Shown: piece by piece, positions 1 to 10,291 of the stretch
Layout: every line of letters begins with the position of its first letter
Numbering within the stretch: position 1 is the first letter of the stretch
Origin: Dactylorhiza incarnata
Taxonomy: Eukaryota; Streptophyta; Magnoliopsida; Asparagales; Orchidaceae
NCBI GenBank assembly: GCA_033032865.1
Contig: JAWHQI010000099.1
Span: 7,600,501 to 7,664,500 of the forward strand
DNA: 64,000 nucleotides
Direction: 5' to 3'
The notes under the pieces: generated by a model
What the model was told of the DNA's origin: nothing
Databases searched by the model: none
The model's input: the letters and a program-made list of their open reading frames with translations, nothing else
Position numbers and translations under genes: made by a program

Positions 1-448
1 ATGCTTATATATCTCTATATATGTGTGATGATTTCTTTGAAATAATGTTTACACACATTCACTATTGTTGAGGTCAACTCGAGGCACCTGCAAATCGGTC
101 TAAATTACACCGTCTTAGCTCGGGTGCGGTCGAGCGCGCAAACAGTCAATGAAAATGAGACGGCAGGCAAGGAGGTTTTTTTTAAAGTGAAAAACCCAAA
201 AAGGGGTGAAAAGTCGCGTGGTCGGAGCTGTGCCGACCAAACTTCACTATTTGTTGGTGTTGTACAAAGCTTTTTAAGACAAGGCGAGGGCGACAGGCCG
301 CTCCTCGCTACAATTGCTGGAAGAGGGAGAGAGATGTGTTTGGTGGGTGACAGGCCAGCGCTCGCGGAGCTAAGTCATTTTCTCGCTGCAGTGGGGAGCA
401 CTGCACTCTGAGTTCTATGGAATCGTTTGTTGATGATCTGGATCGGGA
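1..448. other. Left flank, nothing recognised
   Basis: This stretch begins AT-rich and becomes mixed in composition. I see no conserved protein, no repeat shared with the rest of the window and no clear transposon end. Open frames here start with non-ATG codons and resemble nothing known. It probably belongs to whatever element F inserted into, but no target duplication with the right end of F could be found. Confidence 0.4.
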
Positions 449-749
449 GAAGCGCGCATCACGCGATCTGGACTCTGTAGCGGGCGTTGGGAAGCGGGAC
501 TGGCACACTTAGCACGATCTGAAGTCTGCGGCTTGTCTCTGGTTGAGAGCGGAGGGGAGTCTGGAGCCGTGGACTTATTGTCGACTGGAGGGCTTCCAAC
601 TGAGTTGAGGGCCCTGTGAGCGTTGAGCGAGTTGCACGCGGAATGATTTTTGCGGTGCACGCATGGCGCTTACTTCGGGGTGCCTGAGGCGTGCTCTGCT
701 TATGGTGGAGTGCATGCTGAGTGCGTAGCAAAATACACGCAAGGTGAAA

Positions 750-975
750 CGTGCGTAGGGTGTGCGCAAGGCGCAATGTGCATAAGGTACAATGTGCACG
801 AGGAGTGCGCAAGGCGCAATGTGCGCGAGGTGTTCGCAAGGCGTGGTGTGTGCGAGGTGGGCGCAAGACGCAGTGTGCGCGTGGTGTGTGCAAGGCGCAG
901 CGGCCGCGGGGTGTGCGCAAGATGCAATGTGCGCGGGGGAGGGGGGCGCAAGGCGCACAAAGCGCAATGTGCACG
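750..975. repeat. GTGCGC/GCGCAA short degenerate repeat in F LTR
   Basis: Variants of GCGCAAGGCGCAATGTGC recur about every 12 to 24 bases. A matching block is at 48100-48470 in the other F LTR. The Cys/Arg-rich open frames across it come from the repeat and are not genes. On the minus strand it lies downstream of the TATA-like site, in the transcribed part of the LTR. Confidence 0.7.
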
Positions 976-1125
976 AGGTGAGCAAGCGTCGCGAAATTCC
1001 CGTGTGCACTTAAAGGGAGCTCGAAGATCTTCGAAGAAGCTCAAAGAGCTTCGAAGGATTCTTAGAAGGCGAAGGAGATCTTCAAAGGTGTCTTCGAGGA
1101 TCTCTCTTGTTCGAAGGAGGAAAGA

Positions 1126-1225
<100 letters not shown>

Positions 1226-1253
1226 GAGATGGAATGGAAGGAGGGCCTGAGGT

Positions 1254-1265
1254 CTTATTTATAAG
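1254..1265 (-). promoter_or_regulatory. TATA-like site of F 3' LTR
   Basis: CTTATTTATAAG reads CTTATAAATAAG on the minus strand, the transcription direction of F. A decayed equivalent is near 48636-48648 in the 5' LTR. Assignment rests on position and motif only. Confidence 0.4.
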
Positions 1266-1583
1266 CCTCATGAGTGGTTATGGTGGTTACATGATTATCC
1301 GAAGACTATAACCACCATTTTACTATTTGTAGTTCGATTTAAAATAAACTAATACACATATTTCATAATAATTTACTATGCGCAGACCAATATAATTTCG
1401 GATATTTACACCCACCCATAATGGGTGATTACGGTGGTTATTCGGCTACCCGCACACCATAACCAATTTATGTGCTATACGCACATCCATTTGTATAATT
1501 TTGTGGTGATATGTACTTATATGACGGATATGGATATGCACACACCATAACCATATTATTTTCCATATGCAGACCATATTAAA

Positions 1584-1912
1584 GGATTTTACTATTTTTA
1601 TCCCACAATATGAGATTTTACTATTTGTATCCCACGGTATGGGATTTTACTATTTGCACTCATATGTTGGAGGATTTTACTATTCTCCCATGTTGGAGGA
1701 TTTTACTATTTACACCCCCTATTAGAGGATTTTACTATTTGCACCCCATGATTGAGGATTTAGCATTTGCACCTCATGATTGGGAATTTTACTATTTGCA
1801 TTCCACGATTTGAGATTTTACTATTTGCATCCCACAACATGAGATTTTACTATTTACATCCTATGATATGGGATTTTATTATTTGCACTCTCATATTGGA
1901 GGATTTTACTAT

Positions 1913-1951
<39 letters not shown>

Positions 1952-2040
1952 TTGGAGGATTTTACTATTTGCACCCCATGACGGGGGATTTTACTATTTG
2001 CACCCCACAATTGGGGATTTTGCTATTTGCACCCCTATAT
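1584..2040. repeat. 29-bp tandem array in F LTR
   Basis: Units of about 29 bases share GGATTTTACTATTTGCACC followed by a variable CCCATGATTGG-like part. The same array occurs at 48960-49340 in the other LTR. On the minus strand it lies upstream of the TATA-like site, in U3. Open frames across it are repeat artefacts. Confidence 0.85.
1914..1950. repeat. Poly(C) homopolymer, 37 bases
   Basis: A run of 37 C replaces the usual spacer between two 29-bp units. The other F LTR has only short C runs at equivalent spacers. Confidence 0.95.
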
Positions 2041-2133
2041 TATGTGGTTACAGGGCTATTGGGGTTTACTTTGGTCATGATCGTACTGAATGAATCTTTG
2101 GTTTGACCGAAACCATTATGGGGAACCCCATCA

Positions 2134-2404
2134 AATGCCCCCAATTTTAAGAGGTCATTTTGGTAGAAAACGAGCGCGGGATTTTTCCGAGTGTGGTGTT
2201 TGTTTGCTTGAATTGTCGTAACTCACACATTTATTAACTTGTCGTTCTGCTTTGGTGTCAGAAGTTGTGAGCTTGCTGTTTTGTGTCGGAGATCGTCGTG
2301 AGCTTGTCGCATAGTGCTAGCGTCCGAGATTACTGCGAGCATGTTACTTGGTGCTAACGTCCTTCCCGGAGGTGGTTGCTATAATTGAGAGTGCGTTGTC
2401 GTGA
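2134..2404. other. F internal 3' end with candidate polypurine tract
   Basis: Next to the LTR, 2134-2150 reads on the minus strand as a purine-rich stretch containing TTGGGGGC, consistent with the plus-strand primer of F. The remaining about 250 bases have no gene; they grade into the 32-bp array. Confidence 0.4.
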
Positions 2405-3045
2405 GGCAGTTGATATAGTTGAGCATGCTGCCCGAAGGCAGTTGATGTAAATAAGTGAGCTGCTCGAAGGCAGTTGCTGTAAATGAGCGCGCTGCCCGGA
2501 GGCAGTTGCTGTAAATGATGGCACTGGCCAGTGGCAGTTGCTGTAAATGAGGGCGCTGCCCAGAGGCAGTAGCTATAAATGAGTGCGCTGTCCGGAGGCA
2601 GTTGCTGTAAACGAGCGCGCTGCCTAGAGGTAGTTGCTGTAAATGAGTGCGCTGCCCAGAGGCAGTTGCTGTAAATGAGCGCGCTGCCCAGAGGCAGTTG
2701 CTGTAAATGTGCGCGGTGCCCATAGGCAGTTACTGTAAATGAGCGCGCTGCCCGGAAGTAATTGTTGTAAAGGAGCACGCTGCCCGAAGGCAGTTGCTGT
2801 AAATAAGCATCCTACTCGGAGGCAGTTGCTGTAAATGAGTGCGGTGCTTGGAGGCAGTTGTTGTAAAGGAGCGCGCTGCACAAAGGCAGTTGCTGTAAAT
2901 GAGCACGCTGCCTGGAGGAAGTTGCTGTAAATGAGCGCGCTGCCCGGAGGAAGTTGCTGTAAATGAGCGCGCTGCTCAGAGGCCATTGCTATAAAGGAGC
3001 GCGCTGCCCAGAGGCAGTTGCTGTTAATGTGCGCACTGCCCGAAG
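2405..3045. repeat. 32-bp tandem array, about 20 copies
   Basis: The core GCAGTTG recurs at 2406, 2438, 2470 and 2502, a 32-base period. The unit contains GCAGTTGCTGTAAATGAGCG and then CGCTGCCCGGAG. It lies between the F gag and its 3' LTR. Long Gln/Leu-rich open frames on the minus strand are a by-product of the array. Confidence 0.9.
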
Positions 3046-3925
3046 GCACTTGGTGATGGAGGATGTAGGTTTGACCGTACCCATTGTAATTTGGCAGGGA
3101 CCGACCGCCAAAGGGGTCAGGTACTTGGCGATGGCGGGTGTAGGTTTGACCTTGCCCATTATAATTTGGCAGAGACCGACCGCCAAAAGGGGCAGTCCCT
3201 TCGTGATGGCGGGTGTAGGTTTGACCTTCCCATTGTAATTTGGCAGGGAACGGCCGCCAAAAGGGGAAGGCCCTTGGTGATGGCGGGTGTAAGTTTGACC
3301 TTACCCATTGTAATTTGGTAGGGACCGCCCGTCAAAGGGGGTAGACCCTTGGCGATGACGGCTATAGGTTTGACCTTATCCATTATAATTTGGCAGGGAC
3401 CGACTGCCAAATGGGATAGGCCCTTGGCGATGGGGGTGTAGGTTTGACCTTACCCATTGTAATTTGGCAGAGACCGACCGCCAAAAGGGGCAGGCGCTTG
3501 GCGATGGCGGGTGTAGGTTTGACCTTACCCATTGTAATTTTGCAGGGACCGACCGCCAAATGGGGCAGACCCTTGGCGATGGCGGGTGTAGGTTTGACCT
3601 TACCCATTGTAGTTTGGTAGGGACCGACCGCCAAAAGGTGCAGGACCTTGGCGATGGCGGGTGTAGGTTTGACCTTACCCATTGTAGGTGGGCAGGGACC
3701 GACCGCCAAAAGGGGCAGGCCCTTGGCGATGGCGGGTGTATGTTTGACCTTACCCATTGTAATTTGGCAGGGACCGACTGCCAAAGGGGGCATGACCTTG
3801 GCGATGGTAGGCGGAGGTCTAACGACTGTACCTATTGTAACTTGGCAGGGACCGATCGCCAAGGGGACATGCCCTTGGTGATGGTAGGCAGAGGTCTGGC
3901 GACCTTACCTATTGTAACTTTGTTA
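3046..3925. repeat. 75-bp tandem array, about 12 copies
   Basis: The unit starts GCGATGGCGGGTGTAGGTTT and contains GACCGACCGCCAAAAGGGG; successive starts at 3128 and 3203 give a period near 75. It directly follows the 32-bp array. The open frames on both strands are in-frame read-through of the repeat and are not called. Confidence 0.9.
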
Positions 3926-4178
3926 TCTAAACCATATGAAGTAAATGAAGTCGGAAAAAAGTAATTCGCAGAATGTGCGGAAGTTCAATCACTTGTCTTT
4001 ATGGAATGCTGATAAAGCTGACATGGCGGAGAGGAGGCGTAAGTATAACTCGGTGAATGGGGAGGGAGCTTTCTCCTAGTGTGATTACTTTAGGGGTTGC
4101 CACCCAGTCTTTCCTGGCAAGCGAGTGGTCGATCACTCGTTGTCCTGGGTGGCGTCAACCGATTTAATGTTTTGCTTC
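3926..4178. other. Spacer after F gag, no gene seen
   Basis: About 250 bases between the F gag stop and the 75-bp array. It contains an imperfect inverted repeat (CGAGTGGTCGATCACTCG at about 4121-4138). No coding potential is recognised. Confidence 0.4.
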
Positions 4179-4533
4179 TCAAGAACCTTTTCTCAGAAGC
4201 CCTTGTCGAATAAGACGCTCGATTTCCTTCTTTAACTTGGTACAATCTTCTTTGTCGTGCCCGTGTCTACAGTGGAACTCACAGTGCTGTGATTGGTCTC
4301 CTTTGTTCGGAGCGATCAACTTGGGCCTATGAAGCACCACCTTATCTTGGATTGCGTAAAGTATGTTGGTCTTGGAAGTGTTGAGGGGAGTATGGTTCTG
4401 ACGTTGCTGAGTGCGAGGTTCACCATAATAGTCATTATTCTTCTTTAGGGGGGCGACTGTTCTCGCTCCTTTTGCTTCGAACTTCCTTTGAACTGTTGCC
4501 GGTGTGCATCGACCGCCTCATCTGCCATAATCT
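4179..4533 (-). pseudogene. F gag, C-terminal piece with zinc-knuckle-like motif
   Basis: On the minus strand this reads as an open frame of about 118 codons ending in TGA at 4179-4181. Near its C-terminus it has the pattern C-E-F-H, G-H and C (HCEFHCRHGHDKEDC), the shortened zinc-knuckle-like motif typical of plant gypsy gag proteins, followed by a basic helix (KLKKEIERLI). The frame is cut at 4533 by insertion of D; 4529-4533 (AATCT) is the duplicated target. It continues in the piece at 30480-31079. It would have bound RNA in the particle. No protease follows. Confidence 0.75.
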
Positions 4534-5687
4534 TGTGAAATTTTCTGAATCTTTATGGAGTGAGCAGGAATCATACAACTTTGAGTTCACAAGCCAAACA
4601 ACCAAAAGCACATGAAGGAAATATAGTCTTTATTGATAACAACAATCTTCATTACAGGGAGAGGTATACATGGCGAGACATGATTTCACCAGTACACAAA
4701 ACCAAAGGAAAAAATACAATGCTGAAAAGAAAGATAACTGAGACCGCACGGTCTGCTTGCCGATCTCGGATAGCTGCCTGACCGCAAACTCTGCCGGTCA
4801 CCGATCAACACTCCTGACCGCTGAGCTTCCGCGACCTCCTTCCGAACTCCACTGATTCTCCCGAACTCCAGCAACCCACACTGCAAGCCACTAGACCGCC
4901 CGAACACTTTCAGAAGAAGAGGTGATCGCTGATGCCCGCACAATCCGTAGAAGCTGCACAAGGAAAATTCAATCAGCAAGACCGACCGGTCACAAGAATT
5001 GAGACCGCAAGAATTAGACGCGAGCTCAGCTTACACTTGGTGCGATTGATGTTAATACTGCTACAGTGGCTCCTATTTATAGGCGTAAGGCCTGATCCAG
5101 TCACCACCCTATGAGATAGGATCACCACCCTCTAGATCGCGCGACCAGAACTGGTCAACCCGCACGATCAGCAACAGATCATTCTGCTTAGGTGAGATTG
5201 CCGGCTTCAACAACAGACCGCGGGAGATCGCCACTCCCACAATGAAGCCGCCCACCACCAATGTTCACAAATGAGACTGCGAACACAACTTGTTTGCTAA
5301 CGCCACATCGAACACAACCTGTTCGCCTGCCAGCCTCCTCCTGAGACCGCGAACAGAGACCGCTCGACTAAGATGCCTTAGCCAGCGAATACAACCAGGA
5401 ACCTGGATAGCCATGAGACCGGCTTCTTGGAAACCTGAATCAACCTGTGCAGTCACACCAGACCGGCACAGCCCTGAGATAGTCAGCCCGCCACGCGGTC
5501 ACAGACCAGACCGCACGGCCTTACCCCAACACCTTGGACACAGAATGACAGTCACGCCAGGAGACCGCGGCTAGACTAAGATAAGTCAGACCGCAAAGCA
5601 GATCGCTAGACGTGCGGTCTCACCAGACCGCGCGATCACCCTGCCAGACCGCCAACTCCCAAAACTTCCACTTCAACATTTTCAACA
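4534..5687 (-). repeat. 3' LTR of D
   Basis: 1154 bases, matching the 29361-30474 copy with several substitutions and indels. It is rich in AGACCGC and its complement GCGGTCT, including the perfect dyad GCGGTCTCACCAGACCGC at about 5613-5630. A TATA-like CTATTTATAG (minus CTATAAATAG) is near 5075-5084. Confidence 0.92.
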
Positions 5688-7560
5688 CTCCCCCTTGAAG
5701 TGGGAAGTGGAAAACAGCCCCAGTAAACTCCTTAGCCGAGTAAACGGCCCCTTCAACAGTGCCTTTGTGAAGATGTCAGCAATGTTGTCCTGACTCCGAA
5801 CATGCTCGACCTAAAGAGACCCCTCCAACACCTTCTCACGAATGAAATGGTGCTCGATATCGATATGATTGGTCCTCGCGTGACAAACTGGATTAGTAAC
5901 CAATTTGAGAGCACTCTCATTGTCGCCGCGAAGCAGATCCAGACCCCGAACCTCCTTATGGACATCTCCAACCAACCTCCTAAGCCAGATGGCTTCCTGA
6001 GCTGCCAAAGCTGAAGCCTTGTATTCCGCTTCTGTGGTTGAGACAGACACGGAATCCTGCTTCTTACTGCACCATGATATAGCCGTGGGGCCCGCCATGA
6101 AGACGTATCCAGACGTCGACTTCTGATCACCCGAATATCCCCCGTAATCAGCATCCATGTACCCATGCACCTCCAAGCCCGCATCCCTCCTGTAAAGGAG
6201 ACCCATATCTGAAGTCGCCTTGACATACTTCAATATACTCTTGGCCGCTAGAAGTTGAGGCATCCGTGGTTCCGCCATATAACGGCTCACCCTGCCAACT
6301 GCATATGCAATATCCGGCCTAGTGATCGTCAGATAGATCAAGCTCCCAACTAGAGCTCGGAACACCAACGGATCTCCCAAAATCCTTCCCTCATCCTTGC
6401 GAAGTTTCATCGCCTTCTCCAGAGGTGTAGAGATGCACTTCCCTTCCTTCATGCCGAACCACTCCACGATTCGCTCCGCATATCCAGCCTGGGACACCAG
6501 CACTCCACTCTCCTTCCTCTACACCTCGAGTCCAAGGAAATGGTGAAGCTCACCCAGATCCTTCATCTCAAACCTGATGGATAGCTCTGCCCGAAGCTGC
6601 GCTACCTCCTCTTTCGAATTCCCCATCACGATCATATCGTCGACGTATAGCAGCACAATGACTTGAAGCTCCCCGCTATTCTTGACGAACAAGCTTGAGT
6701 CTGAGTCTGAAGTACCAAACCCGCAGAATAGGAGATATTCTGCAATCTTTCCATACCACGCCCTCGGCGCTTGCTTCAACCCATACAGGGCCTTCTTCAA
6801 CTTGTAGACATGCTCCGGAAAATCTTCAGATACGAAGCCTGGCGGCTGGACCATGAAGATGTCCTTGTCAATCTCGCCGTACAAGAACGCATTCTTTACG
6901 TCAAGCTGCCAAATCTTCCACCCCCAACACGCCGCCAAGGCAATCACAACCCGAACTGAAGTCATTTTTGCCACTGGACTGAATGTCTCTTCATAGTCTT
7001 CACCGTATTGCTACGAGAACCCCCGAGCCACAAGGCGAGCCTTGTATCGCTCGATACTTCCGTCAGCCTTTTTCTTAAGCTTGTAGACCCACTTGCATGT
7101 CACAGGGGTGATGCCCTAGGGCTTGGGCACCAGAGACCAAGTCTCATTCTTCTCAAGAGCACTCATCTCTTCCTGCATAGCCAAATCCCACTATTCCACG
7201 CCTTTGGCCTTTTCAAAGCTCGATGGCTCCCTCTCATCCAAGGGACCAGCAAAGAAACATGAGACAAAGCTCACCATGTTTCCTCCTGTATAGAGATCAG
7301 GGGCAATGATAGTTCGCTTCGATCTCCGCAATGCCTTCCCCTGACTCGCAGTATCCTCAACTGCTTCTTCCCTAGCTCCTCTCCCAGACGTACTTGGAGC
7401 ATCGCTCCCCCTGCTTCCTGAACCAGAAGCCTCTGTCTCAGAACTAGATATAGATGGACCACCTGGTAACACAGGTAGCTCCACCTGAAGATTTTCCACA
7501 GCTATCTCTGGCTCCTCCACCCTGCTTTCTGGTACCTCAACACCAGAACCCCCTTGTAAG
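5682..7560 (-). pseudogene. D pol: reverse transcriptase and RNase H, with five TAG stops
   Basis: One minus-strand frame runs from about 7560 to a TGA at 5682-5684 just inside the LTR. It holds a Ser/Gly-rich linker, then RT motifs ([38 protein letters not shown] with the catalytic YVDD), then copia RNase H motifs (MDADYGGYSGDQKSTSGY, STTEAEYKA, HIDIEHHFIREKV, DNIADIFTKAL). In this frame I find five stops, all TAG: 7191-7193, 7116-7118, 7011-7013, 6519-6521 and 5811-5813. No TAA or TGA interrupts it. The preceding integrase is in another frame, so an indel lies near 7550-7560. Non-functional. Confidence 0.9.
5688..5700 (-). other. Polypurine tract of D
   Basis: CTCCCCCTTGAAG reads CTTCAAGGGGGAG on the minus strand, directly upstream of the 3' LTR, as expected for plus-strand priming. 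Confidence 0.8.
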
Positions 7561-8445
7561 ATGTCACCTCGTCGAACACGACGTCGTGAGATACAAAAAA
7601 TCTCCGCGTCTCGGAGTCCATGCAATTCCAACCCTTCTTCCGGTCATCATAACCCACGAAGACTAGCTTCCTTGCCTTCGCATCTAGCTTCGTCCGAAGC
7701 GCATATGGAATGTGCACATAGCAGGTGGAACCAAACACCCGAAGGTGTGCCACGCTTGGATTTTCCTTGAACATCAATTCATGCGGGGTCTTCATATTGA
7801 TGGGACTAAGAGGCATCCTGTTGATGACGTAGGCAGCACAAGACATTCCCTCCACCCAGAAGGACTTTGGAATACTCTTGGCATGCAGCCAACACTTGCA
7901 GGTCTCCGTCAGATGATGGATCTTCTGCTCTGCAACTCCGTTTTGTTGTGGAGTATGTGCACAAGTAAGCTCCCTCCGGATGACTACCTTCCTGTAAAAA
8001 GTAGAGAACTCACCAGAGGTGAACTCCCCTCCATTGTCAGTTATCAGCTTCTTAACCCGCAGGCCAAGCCGACCCTCCACAAGCTCCTTGAACTCCACGA
8101 ACTTGGCAAACGCCTCCGCCTTCTCCTTTAAGAAATATACCCAGACATATCTGGTGTAATCATCGATGAGCACCATCATATATCTGCTGCCTCCGAGGCT
8201 TGGGGTAGCAGTCGGTCCCATCAAGTCACCGTGGATACACTCCAATGACACACTACTCCTTGTCTGCGACTTGTCAAATGGTAGTCGATGAGACTTACCG
8301 AACTGACATCCTGCGCACACATGACCGTCTTCGTAGGAAGATAGACTAGGCAGGCCCTTGACCAGACCCTTCACCGCCATAACTTTCAGCTTATCCATCC
8401 CGACGTGCCCCAACCTCTCGTGCCATATCACAGTACTGTCGTTTG
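7553..8445 (-). pseudogene. D integrase domain, cut by insertion of E
   Basis: The minus-strand frame from the E insertion site (8445) downward carries the pre-integrase motif (VIWHERLGHVGMDKLK), the zinc ligands C-A-G-C, and the integrase core with IHGDLMGP, LITDNGGEFTS and TPQQNGVAEQ, giving the D,D,E residues. It ends after VVFDEVTSYKG, where the frame shifts. The upstream part of the same polyprotein resumes at 20370 beyond E. It once catalysed cDNA insertion. Confidence 0.9.
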
Positions 8446-9563
8446 TGTTGAAACCGATTTCTCGGTCTCGAGTGGAGCTCGGGGCCCTCACCGAAATGAG
8501 GGGCAGCTAGCCCTTACCGGTCCCTCGGGAGAGGTAAGGTTGATGACTCGAGCCAAGAACGAAGACCCTAGTCTCAGCGAGGAGGTCCCTCCACTAACCC
8601 GGAAGATCGTTGAGCGCTTCCCCTCCCAAGCCAAAGCTAAGACTCGGGCACCTTGGAGAGCTAGAGAGCTCAAACCAAAGCGACCTAGGAAGAGAAGAGC
8701 TCAAAAATAATGAACCGGTCCTCTTCCAAGGTGCCCTTTGAGGTCTATTTATAGATTTTAGTTTTGTGGCCTGTCAATAACCAAATCCCGCTGTCCATTC
8801 TCACTATCCGCACACCGGATTGGTCTGCTAACAGCCAAACTCCGCTGTTCGGAGAGGCTAAACGCAGACCACCGGGGGCCTCTTGGTAAAAATCCCTTCC
8901 TGGACTTTTACGGGGCAAGCCAGCCCGCTTCGCGACCTCCCTCGCGAGTGGAGCTCGCGAGCCTCTGGGTCAGCGAATCCCAGAGGTATTATCGACACAT
9001 TACATGGCTCGCTCGCCTGCACTACCTCGGCGAGTCCCAGGATGACTATCCGCTCTCACTCTAGGCGGGCTCGCCTAGCGAACTCCTTCCTCAACTGGTT
9101 GGGCTCGCCAATTGCGACCCGGCCAAGCCCCAAAATGGCTATCCGCACCCCAAAATGGCTAACTGTACCCCAGGTGGGTCTGCTAACAGCCAAGCTCCGC
9201 TGTTTGAGGAGGCTAAGGGCAGACCACCGAGGGTAAAATGGTAAATTGACCCTACTGATTCATGGATAAGGGATTGCGAGAACATTACGATCGGAGCTCT
9301 CGCCTGCCTTCTCGCGGATCCTGTCCGTGACCCCTCCTCTAGGGGGTAGCGTTGCGAGAACCCCGCTGAAGGAGCTCTCGCGAGCCCTCTCGCGAATACC
9401 GCCAGCGGCATCCCCTTTGGAGGGTGGCCTTGCGAGGACCGCGCTAGCCCATTTTGGTGGTCTGCTGAGGTCTCGTCGGCTGGGGGTTAATCTCAGCGAG
9501 GTCTGGATCTCGCCACTCCCGTCTCGCTTGATTTCTTTATCCGGCGAATATCGGGGTTGTACA
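8446..9563 (-). repeat. 3' LTR of E
   Basis: Nearly identical partner of 19247-20364. It contains many CTCGCGAG and TCGCGAA motifs (about 8935-9400), upstream of the TATA-like CTATTTATAG at 8745-8754 in the minus-strand direction. Open frames in it are duplicated in the other LTR and are not genes. Confidence 0.95.
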
Positions 9564-9575
9564 CAATCCCCGCTC
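9564..9575 (-). other. Polypurine tract of E
   Basis: CAATCCCCGCTC reads GAGCGGGGATTG on the minus strand, directly upstream of the 3' LTR. Confidence 0.65.
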
Positions 9576-10291
9576 TTCGCGAGGACTAATGTCTTCGCGA
9601 AGAATCGTCCAACCCCTGATATTCGACCGCTCCTGGATGACCTGTCAGGAATCTTTTGTGGGACCCACCATGCAGGTTATAAATATCATCCCGAACCCCC
9701 ATGGGTGCACGTCGCTTCTTTTCCCTCCTTTCCCGTTCTAGCTGCCGGGAGATGCCGATTTCCGAAGAGGCAGAGGCTCGCCTGAGGGCGATGAGAGCCG
9801 GCGGGCTACCTCCCACGATTCCCGCTAGTTGTTATGTCATGGATTTAATTGCAATGGATGTCGCTTGTTGTTAGAAAATCTCGCTACTGTGGGTGACTTG
9901 CGTAATTGCCATTTATATATATTGGCTTTATTTCTATTGACAATAAGTTGTATCTGTTCTTTATGACTTCTCGCTCGGCTGCTGGCTAGTCTGCTTTATT
10001 TCACATTACATTGCTCGTGCGAACCCTCTATTTTTGCCAAAGATATGTCTTGAAAGTGTTGATTACGCTAACCCTGCAGGTATTTATCCCTCGCGGACAT
10101 GACCCGATGTTTTTTGTTGATATGCGTGCTCGCCGGCGCTTGGACTTCTTCCCGCCTTTTTGCTTTTGCTATAAATAAGCGGTGTTTATCGAGCCAACCA
10201 CCGCATTTATTCTTGATCCTCTTCTTCTCCTTTTGCAGAGCTCTCGCTATTTCTCGTTCTCGCCTTTTTTCGCTTCTCGCAGGTTCGCAAG
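9576..10291 (+). promoter_or_regulatory. Upstream region of the antisense accessory gene
   Basis: About 700 bases between the LTR and the first ATG of the accessory gene. Two TATA-like sites in the right orientation are TTATAAATA (9677-9685) and CTATAAATA (10169-10177), the latter about 120 bases before the ATG. A CTTCTCGCAG at 10273-10282 could be an acceptor of a 5'-UTR intron. The region is rich in CTCGC words, like the E LTR. Confidence 0.45.

Noticed and set aside
2405..3045. CRISPR-like regular repeats
   Set aside because: The units abut without unique spacers and lie in a plant retroelement.
2344..3964. Long repetitive open frames on both strands
   Set aside because: They are read-through of the 32-bp and 75-bp arrays; composition follows the repeat, and no conserved domain is present.
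9139..9785. Open frames of 90-152 codons in the E LTRs (and copies at 19684-20586)
   Set aside because: They are duplicated in both LTRs, overlap on both strands and lack homology; their 3' ends differ only by the flanking sequence.
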